Positions 58,223 to 64,000 of a stretch of 64,000 nt of DNA are shown piece after piece. The position numbers were made by a program, and so were the translations under genes. The stretch covers positions 496,001 through 560,000 of the forward strand of contig NZ_LFNE01000001.1 of assembly GCF_001045455.1 (NCBI RefSeq), read 5' to 3'. This stretch comes from Chryseobacterium sp. FH2 (lineage in GTDB: Bacteria; Bacteroidota; Bacteroidia; Flavobacteriales; Weeksellaceae). The notes beneath the pieces were generated by a model. The model was not told the origin of the DNA, did no database searches, and saw nothing but the letters and a program-made list of their open reading frames with translations. Each line of letters starts with the position of its first letter. Within the stretch, counting starts at the first letter, position 1.

Positions 58223-60266
58223 CTTTTTTGTTTTCTAATTTTAATAAAAATGCATATTCCAATGCATCTTCTTTTAGTGACTCAAATCTCCCGCTTGCAC
58301 CTCCATGCCCCGAACTCATATCTGTTTTGAAAACTAACAGATTATTGTCGGTTTTCAATTCTCTCAATTTTGCTGTCCATTTTGCAGGTTCCCAATATTG
58401 AACCTGAGAATCGTGCAGTCCGGTGGTAATAAGCATATGAGGATAGTCCTTTGCCTCAACATTATCGTAGGGTGAATATTCTTTCATATAATGATAATAT
58501 TCTTTGTCATTTGGGTTTCCCCATTCGTCGTACTCCCCGGTTGTCAAAGGAATTGTTTCGTCCAGCATTGTTGTAACAACATCCACAAAAGGAACCTGTG
58601 CCACAATTCCGTTGAATAAAGCAGGTTCGTAATTTATAACTGCTCCGACTAACAATCCTCCGGCACTTCCGCCCATTGCATAAAGGTGTTTTGATGAGGT
58701 GTAACTTTTTTTAATCAAATATTTTCCTGCATCAATAAAATCGAAGAACGTATTCTTCTTAAACAACATTTTTCCGTCTTCATACCATTCTCTTCCTAAA
58801 TATTCACCACCCCTGATATGGGCAATTGCATAGATAAAACCTCTGTCTAGAATTGACAATCTTACATTTGAAAAACTAGCATCAACAGTATGTCCGTAGC
58901 TTCCATAGCCATATAAAAGAAGAGGGGTATCAGCAGATTTTTCCGTGTTTTTATGATAGACTAAAGAAATAGGGATTTTTGTTTTTCCGTCCCTTGAATC
59001 TGCCCAGATTCTTTCGGAAATATAATTTTCAGGGAAAAAGTTTCCGCCTAAAACTTCCTGTTGTTTTAGGAGTTTTGTTGTTTTTTCCTTCATATTATAT
59101 TCATAAGTAGAGCTTGGTTGTGTCAGTGAAGTATATCCGTAACGTAAAACTTCAGTGTCAAATTCCAGGTTAATACCAATATAAGCGGTATAAGTAGGAT
59201 CCGAGAAAGGTAAATAATAGGACTCCTGAGTCTTTTCATCAATGATTTTTATCTGTAACAGGCCTTCTTCTCTTTCTTCGAGAACCAGATAATTTCTGAA
59301 AATTTCAAAACCTTCCAATAAAACTTCCGGACGGTGAGGAATTACATCTATCCAGTTTTCTTTTCTGCAATTAGTAATTTTTGCTTTTACAATTTTAAAA
59401 TTAAATGCATCATCTGCATTAGTAATAATGTAAAATTCATCTTCATAATGCTCAACAGAATATTCCAAATCATCGATTCTAGGCTGGATAACCGTCCAAT
59501 CTGCAAAGACATTGTCAGCGGGAATAAATCTGTGTTCATCAGAAATCGTACTCGAGCTCGCAATAAAAATATATTCTAAAGATTTTGTCTTAAAAACATT
59601 CACATCAAAAGTATCATCCTCTTCATGAAAAATTAAAACATCTTCCGAGGCATCTGTCCCTAATTTATGTCTGTATACCTGAAACGCACGTAAACTTTCA
59701 TCCTTTCTGATATAAAAAACATGTTCGTTATCATTGGCCCAAACTGTTTTTCCTGTTGTGTTTTCAATTTTATCTGAAAGAAATTCTCCAGTCTTTAAGT
59801 TTTTAAAATTGATGGAATAGATTCTCCTGCCTACATTATCTGCTGAAAAAGAAACCAATTCATTATTGGGGCTGACAGCAAGGCTTCCAACTTCGAAGAA
59901 GTTTTCGCCTTGTGCTAAAATATTGACATCGACAACAATTTCTTCTTCGTTGTCTAAGCTTTTATGTTTTCTGCAAAAAATTGGATATTCTTTTCCTTCC
60001 TCGTAACGAACGATATACCAATATTCATTGAAAAAATAAGGTAAAGATTCATCATCTTTTTTGTATCGGGCTTTCATTTCCTCGAAAAGTTTTTCCTGTA
60101 GTTCCTCTGTGTCTTGCATTACAAAATCTGCATATGCATTTTCTTCTTCAAGGTATTTTGTGACTTCGGGATTTTCTCTTTCGTTGAGCCAGAAATAATT
60201 GTCAATTCTTTTATCTCCGTGTATTTCTAGTGATTTTTCTATTTTTTTTGCCTGTGGAGCTTTCAT
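58215..60266 (-). CDS. ptrB: Oligopeptidase B (S9A prolyl oligopeptidase family)
   Basis: 683 residues. N-terminal beta-propeller (to about 400) and C-terminal alpha/beta hydrolase with the nucleophile in AMGGSAGGLLVGAV, the Asp in TTGLHDSQVQYW and the His in DMSSGHGGASGR. It cuts peptides after basic residues. No signal peptide, so probably cytoplasmic. Followed by a small coupled gene. Confidence 0.88.
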   Translation of the reverse strand: MKAPQAKKIEKSLEIHGDKRIDNYFWLNERENPEVTKYLEEENAYADFVMQDTEELQEKLFEEMKARYKKDDESLPYFFNEYWYIVRYEEGKEYPIFCRKHKSLDNEEEIVVDVNILAQGENFFEVGSLAVSPNNELVSFSADNVGRRIYSINFKNLKTGEFLSDKIENTTGKTVWANDNEHVFYIRKDESLRAFQVYRHKLGTDASEDVLIFHEEDDTFDVNVFKTKSLEYIFIASSSTISDEHRFIPADNVFADWTVIQPRIDDLEYSVEHYEDEFYIITNADDAFNFKIVKAKITNCRKENWIDVIPHRPEVLLEGFEIFRNYLVLEEREEGLLQIKIIDEKTQESYYLPFSDPTYTAYIGINLEFDTEVLRYGYTSLTQPSSTYEYNMKEKTTKLLKQQEVLGGNFFPENYISERIWADSRDGKTKIPISLVYHKNTEKSADTPLLLYGYGSYGHTVDASFSNVRLSILDRGFIYAIAHIRGGEYLGREWYEDGKMLFKKNTFFDFIDAGKYLIKKSYTSSKHLYAMGGSAGGLLVGAVINYEPALFNGIVAQVPFVDVVTTMLDETIPLTTGEYDEWGNPNDKEYYHYMKEYSPYDNVEAKDYPHMLITTGLHDSQVQYWEPAKWTAKLRELKTDNNLLVFKTDMSSGHGGASGRFESLKEDALEYAFLLKLENKKDD

Positions 60267-60374
60267 CCGGATTTATAATTTTTTAATTTTGCGGTGAAAT
60301 GTATTATTTTTCTCTTTTTGAAGGAGTTTTAGATGAACATTTCTTCAATATTAATTCTTGTTCAAATTTAATTA

Positions 60375-60412
60375 AAAAAAAACCATCTTTCCTTTGTTGA
60401 AAAGACGGTTAT
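60375..60412 (-). terminator. Terminator of the hemD unit
   Basis: AACCGTCTTT/AAAGATGGTT stem (one G-U pair) with a run of nine T on the minus strand, about 20 bp after the hemD stop. Confidence 0.65.
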
Positions 60413-60432
60413 TTTATGTTTTGTATTAAAAT

Positions 60433-61176
60433 CTATTTGTGAAGGCTTTTAATATACTTTTCAAGTGCCATTGTCATAGATGGCGTTTCCTTTGTGGGAG
60501 CCATTAGGTTTACTTCCAAGCCAGCTTCCTCTGCCATCGCTAAAGTTGTATTTCCGAAAACGGCAATCTTTGTATCTTCTTGTTTGAAATCGGGAAAATT
60601 CTGTTGTAAAGATTTGATTCCTTGCGGGCTGAAGAAAATCAGCATATCGTAATCTTTAATATTAATATCCGTTAGATCACTGCAGACTGTTCTGTACATG
60701 ATGGCTCTTGTCCAGTCAATATTTGCTGTATCTAAAGTTTTAATGATATCAGGGCTTAGAACATCAGAAGATGGCAGCAGATACTTTTCAGTTGGAAATT
60801 TTTTGAAAAGCGGTGCCAGATCTGAGAAGTTTTTCTCCCCAAAACTGATTTTTCTTTTTCTGTATACAATATGTTTCTGAAGGTAATTGGCAATTGCTTC
60901 AGATTGACAAATGTATCTCATTGTATCCGGAACAGCAAAACGCAGCTCTTCCGCAAGTCTAAAGTAATGATCTATTGCATTTTTGCTTGTAAAGATAATC
61001 CCTGTATATTGCGTAAGATCAATTTTCTGTGTTCTTAACTCTTTGTTGTCAACTCCCTCGACGTGGATAAAAGGACGGAAATCAATTTTTATTTTTTCCT
61101 TTTTCGCTATATCCAGATAAGGAGACGACTCACTAGGCGCTGGTTGAGAAACCAATATAGACTTTATTCTCATCAT
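60433..61176 (-). CDS. hemD: Uroporphyrinogen-III synthase
   Basis: 247 residues; either Met 1 or Met 2 may be the start. HemD-type layout: SILVSQPAPSESSPYLDIAKK at the N-terminus, YTGIIFTSKNAIDHYFRL, YLLPSSDVLSPDIIKTL, IFFSPQGIKSLQQNFP, and KIAVFGNTTLAMAEEAGL. Ring closure and D-ring inversion in haem synthesis. HemD is poorly conserved, but these positions are diagnostic. It follows the DUF4271 gene by 9 bp. Confidence 0.85.
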   Translation of the reverse strand: MMRIKSILVSQPAPSESSPYLDIAKKEKIKIDFRPFIHVEGVDNKELRTQKIDLTQYTGIIFTSKNAIDHYFRLAEELRFAVPDTMRYICQSEAIANYLQKHIVYRKRKISFGEKNFSDLAPLFKKFPTEKYLLPSSDVLSPDIIKTLDTANIDWTRAIMYRTVCSDLTDINIKDYDMLIFFSPQGIKSLQQNFPDFKQEDTKIAVFGNTTLAMAEEAGLEVNLMAPTKETPSMTMALEKYIKSLHK

Positions 61177-61185
61177 TGACTTTTA

Positions 61186-61950
61186 TTAAAAAAATAACAA
61201 TTTCCAAAGCAACAATAATGGAGCGATTTGGAGGGTGCAAATATACAAAAATTTATAATACCATTTTTCAGGTAAGATCTTGTTCTTGTGAAATAAATAG
61301 AAAAAAATCTTAAAAATAAATACGAACCCAAAGAAGTATAAATAATATAAAAACATTTTATTTCTGTCGACCGGGAAATAATACTGGGTGATACAGAGGA
61401 TTATAAGTAAAAATGATAAGACAAAGTAAAATTTTGTAGAGGTAAAATAAAAAATTAACCATTTTTTTCCATCTCCTATACTCTGGTAAAATAAAAAACC
61501 AAATGTAGACTTTGCTAAATAAAATAAAGTGACGGCCATTAAAGTATACCCGAATTTGTTTGCCTGAAATCCTAAAATTTGTAAATCAGCAATATATTTT
61601 GGTACCACAGGAATGTATTGGGAGATTAAAATACTCAAAGTAAGTACAGTTACACAGGATGTAATCACCCAACTCGGCAGGTTGTTGCTTGCATCAAAAT
61701 ATTTTTGAAGCAGAAAGTCTCTCAGATTGGCATCTCTTTCTATAATATTCATCATGAAAATAAACAAAAAGACGCATCCCAGTAGTATAAAGATTACCCA
61801 ATCATTGTTCTCAGGTATTCTTACATTATTTATAAAGTTTTGTGATAACGGCAAAGGAATGTTTTTTGCAAAATTATAGATTATTTTGTATAAAATAAAA
61901 AGGTTAAATAAACTATCTTTGCAAACTGAAATGAAAAAACTCGTCATCAT
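61186..61950 (-). CDS. DUF4271-type membrane protein
   Basis: 254 residues with about seven predicted membrane helices (for example WVIFILLGCVFLFIFMM, WVITSCVTVLTLSILISQYI, FVLSFLLIILCITQYYF). The start is unsure: the first ATG overlaps the divergent glycosyltransferase start by 20 bp and includes 20 low-complexity residues, so translation may begin further in. DUF4271 proteins precede hemD in many Bacteroidota genomes (recall), so a role in haem synthesis or transport is possible. Confidence 0.7.
   Translation of the reverse strand: MMTSFFISVCKDSLFNLFILYKIIYNFAKNIPLPLSQNFINNVRIPENNDWVIFILLGCVFLFIFMMNIIERDANLRDFLLQKYFDASNNLPSWVITSCVTVLTLSILISQYIPVVPKYIADLQILGFQANKFGYTLMAVTLFYLAKSTFGFLFYQSIGDGKKWLIFYFTSTKFYFVLSFLLIILCITQYYFPVDRNKMFLYYLYFFGFVFIFKIFFYLFHKNKILPEKWYYKFLYICTLQIAPLLLLWKLLFF
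61914..61921 (+). promoter_or_regulatory. -7 box very close to the glycosyltransferase start
   Basis: TATCTTTG ends 9 bp before the ATG at 61931, predicting a leader of only a few nucleotides. Confidence 0.5.
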
Positions 61951-62647
61951 CCCAACTTACAATGAAAAGGAAAATATAGAAAATATAATTTCCGCGGTTT
62001 TTGCATTGGAGGATGACTTTCATATTTTGGTTGTGGATGACTCGTCTCCAGACGGAACGGGTGAAGTGGTGAAAAATTTACAGAAGCAATTTCCGCATTA
62101 TCTGCATTTGTCAATAAGACATGTGAAAGATGGTTTGGGAAAAGCATATATTCACGGATTCAAATGGGCTATTGAAAATAATTACGATTATATCTTCGAG
62201 ATGGATGCCGATTTTTCTCACAATCCAAATGATTTGCCAAAGCTCTTTGAAGCCTGTAAAAATGCAGATATGGTCATCGGTTCACGTTATTCTAAAGGGG
62301 TAAATGTAGTAAACTGGCCTATGGGGAGGGTTTTACTTTCTTATTTTGCATCAAAGTATGTGAGATTTGTTTTAGGGCTTCCGATTCATGATACAACAGC
62401 AGGTTTTGTTTGTTTTTCAAGAAAAGTTTTGGAGGAAATTGGGTTGAATAATGTAAGGCTTAAAGGTTACGGATTTCAGATAGAAATGAAATTCAGAGCT
62501 TTTAAAAAAGGTTTCAAAATTGTAGAGGTGCCTATTATTTTTACCAACCGAATCTTGGGAGAAAGCAAAATGAACGGCGGAATTATTCATGAAGCTGTTT
62601 TTGGGGTGTTAAATTTAAAATGGAAATCGTTAATCAATAAATTATGA
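61931..62647 (+). CDS. GT2 glycosyltransferase, polyprenol-phosphate mannosyltransferase-like
   Basis: 238 residues from the ATG at 61931; the frame is open 15 codons upstream but the -7 box lies there. LVIIPTYNEKENIENII, VVDDSSPDGTGEVV, DGLGKAYIHGFKWA, MDADFSHNPNDLPKL, GSRYSKGVNVVNWPM and RILGESKMNGGIIHEA are dolichol/polyprenol-phosphate-mannose synthase motifs, with DAD as the metal-binding site. No C-terminal membrane region, so a soluble bacterial type. Moves mannose (or another sugar) to a lipid carrier. Confidence 0.85.
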   Translation: MKKLVIIPTYNEKENIENIISAVFALEDDFHILVVDDSSPDGTGEVVKNLQKQFPHYLHLSIRHVKDGLGKAYIHGFKWAIENNYDYIFEMDADFSHNPNDLPKLFEACKNADMVIGSRYSKGVNVVNWPMGRVLLSYFASKYVRFVLGLPIHDTTAGFVCFSRKVLEEIGLNNVRLKGYGFQIEMKFRAFKKGFKIVEVPIIFTNRILGESKMNGGIIHEAVFGVLNLKWKSLINKL

Positions 62648-63009
62648 AAAAACTGATCTTACTTTTTGTTTTGATGGTTGTATTTTCATGTACAGATTAT
62701 ATTGATAAGCCTAAAAATCTGGTTGCTGAAGATACAATGGCAGAGATTTTGGCAGATTTGGCTCTTAATGATCAGGCAACCTTTACTTTTAAAGATACAA
62801 ATCTGGAAGCCGGAACAAGATATGTTCTTAAAGCTCACAACGTAAAACCAGCTGATTTTGTAGAAAGTTTTAAGTATTACGTGATGAAACAGCAGATGAA
62901 AGGAATTGCTGAAAACGCGCAGGAAGTTTTATTAAAAAAAGATCCGAAAGCGGAAAAATATGTACAGGATAAACTCAAAAGCGGAAATGTTCCGAATTTG
63001 GAGAGATAA
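62644..63009 (+). CDS. DUF4296-type lipoprotein
   Basis: 121 residues. Lipobox VVFS-C at about residue 16, then DYIDKPKNLVAEDTMAEILADLALNDQA, which is the DUF4296 pattern, and a helical basic C-terminal part. Start overlaps the stop of the glycosyltransferase by 4 bp (ATGA). Between the glycosyltransferase and tgt, as in other Flavobacteriia (recall). Confidence 0.8.
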   Translation: MKKLILLFVLMVVFSCTDYIDKPKNLVAEDTMAEILADLALNDQATFTFKDTNLEAGTRYVLKAHNVKPADFVESFKYYVMKQQMKGIAENAQEVLLKKDPKAEKYVQDKLKSGNVPNLER

Positions 63010-63011
63010 AT

Positions 63012-64000
63012 ATGATGCAAAAATTTTTTAATATAGAAAAGACCTCTGAGGGGAAGGCTAGAGCGGGAGAAATTACTACAGATCACGGTAAAATTCAGAC
63101 GCCAATTTTTATGCCTGTAGGAACTGTGGCGAGTGTAAAGACAGTTCACCAAAGAGAATTAAAAGAAGACATAAAAGCCCAGATTATTTTGGGCAACACA
63201 TATCATTTATACCTTCGCCCCGGCATGGAAACGATGCAGGAGGCAGGAGGTTTGCATAAATTCATGAACTGGGATCTTCCTATTCTTACAGATTCAGGAG
63301 GTTTTCAGGTGTTTTCTCTTGCAAGCAGCAGAAAAATGACAGAAGAAGGAGCAAAATTCAAATCTCATATTGATGGGAGTTATCACATGTTTTCTCCGGA
63401 GAAGTCAATGGAAATACAAAGGCAAATAGGAGCAGATATTTTCATGGCTTTTGATGAGTGTACGCCTTATCCTTGCGAATACAACCAGGCAAAAACATCA
63501 ATGGAACTTACCCACCGCTGGTTAAAAAGATGTATTGATTGGACTGAAAATAACCCTGAGTTGTACGGTCACAAACAAAGACTTTTCCCAATTGTTCAGG
63601 GCTCAACTTATTCAGATTTAAGAAAAATTTCTGCTGAGGTAATTTCGGAAGCCGGCGCTGAAGGAAATGCTATCGGGGGGCTTTCTGTGGGTGAGCCTGA
63701 AGAAGAAATGTACAGAATTACCGATGAGGTTACCGATATTTTACCAAAAGAGAAACCTAGATATTTAATGGGAGTGGGTACTCCGTGGAATATTTTGGAA
63801 TCAATTGGTTTGGGAATTGACATGATGGATTGTGTAATGCCTACAAGAAATGCAAGAAATGCAATGCTTTTCACCTGGCAGGGCGTGATGAATATGAAAA
63901 ATGAAAAGTGGAAAAAAGATTTTTCGCCTTTAGATGAGTTTGGAACAAGTTTCGTAGATAGAGAATATTCAAAAGCGTATCTGAGACATTTATTTGTTTC
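63012..64000 (+). CDS. tgt: Queuine tRNA-ribosyltransferase (partial at window end)
   Basis: At least 329 residues before the window ends; the start is ATG 63012 or 63015. Motifs: TPIFMPVGTVASVK, ILGNTYHLYLRPGMETM, the nucleophile region LTDSGGFQVFSL, DIFMAFDECTPYPCEY, GGLSVGEPEEEMYRI, and LMGVGTPWNILESIGLGIDMMDCVMPTRNARN. Exchanges guanine 34 of tRNAs for preQ1. The C-terminal Zn-binding Cys/His region lies beyond the window. Confidence 0.95.
   Translation, partial: MMQKFFNIEKTSEGKARAGEITTDHGKIQTPIFMPVGTVASVKTVHQRELKEDIKAQIILGNTYHLYLRPGMETMQEAGGLHKFMNWDLPILTDSGGFQVFSLASSRKMTEEGAKFKSHIDGSYHMFSPEKSMEIQRQIGADIFMAFDECTPYPCEYNQAKTSMELTHRWLKRCIDWTENNPELYGHKQRLFPIVQGSTYSDLRKISAEVISEAGAEGNAIGGLSVGEPEEEMYRITDEVTDILPKEKPRYLMGVGTPWNILESIGLGIDMMDCVMPTRNARNAMLFTWQGVMNMKNEKWKKDFSPLDEFGTSFVDREYSKAYLRHLFV

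Overview
The window is a low-GC chromosome segment from a Bacteroidota (Flavobacteriia) bacterium, most likely Chryseobacterium or a close Weeksellaceae relative. This rests on the TAnnTTTG -7 promoter boxes, A-rich start regions without clear Shine-Dalgarno sites, and the gene families seen (dimeric glycyl-tRNA synthetase, DUF4271/DUF4296-type proteins, RprX/RprY-like two-component pair, C1q-like secreted proteins). The genus is an inference from style, not from a marker gene.

1-11.7 kb (all minus strand) is a toxin operon. It reads, in transcription order, a 1219-aa protein of unknown family, a fibre-like protein, and a 744-aa toxin whose last ~200 residues form an HExxH metallopeptidase-like domain, followed by its probable immunity gene. 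Behind this lie silent spare toxin-tip cassettes. Each repeats the same pre-toxin linker (FGFGEEVADNAL), carries a different toxin end (two further HExxH enzymes, one truncated copy and one ADP-ribosyltransferase-like domain) and its own small immunity gene, and ends in an intrinsic terminator.

11.9-15.2 kb holds short minus-strand units: a small acidic protein, a patatin-like phospholipase, an M15-type endolysin, and two exported proteins. 15.4-30 kb is a plus-strand contractile tail operon without capsid, portal, terminase, integrase or AAA+ ATPase: sheath, tube, tail chaperone with a programmed -1 frameshift, tape measure, hub, spike, baseplate wedge and J/I proteins, a collar-domain protein and two alternative fibres that share their first ~515 bp. 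This looks like a tailocin-type (headless phage tail) particle. An orphan umuC follows.

The unifying discovery is a 15-bp inverted repeat, CGWCA-N5-TGWCG, placed 10-11 bp upstream of a TAnnTTTG-like box at six promoters. It occurs before the 1219-aa/fibre/toxin operon, the acidic protein, the phospholipase, the endolysin, the tail operon and umuC. It ties particle, toxins, lysis functions and an error-prone polymerase into one regulon, probably damage-inducible. I propose that the window encodes a headless contractile particle with an associated, recombinable polymorphic-toxin operon and a dedicated release module.

31.7-64 kb is mostly ordinary chromosome: three C1q-like secreted proteins with a membrane TPR/AraC regulator, glyQS, truC, pyrD, msrB, an L,D-transpeptidase, a TetR-controlled fatty-acid cluster (thiolase, thioesterase, fabF), osmC, an AraC regulator, a metal-related group (HMA-fused TonB receptor, Cys-rich protein, HRCD-repeat lipoprotein), a two-component system, oligopeptidase B, hemD, a glycosyltransferase and the start of tgt. 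No rRNA, tRNA, CRISPR array or insertion sequence was recognised.
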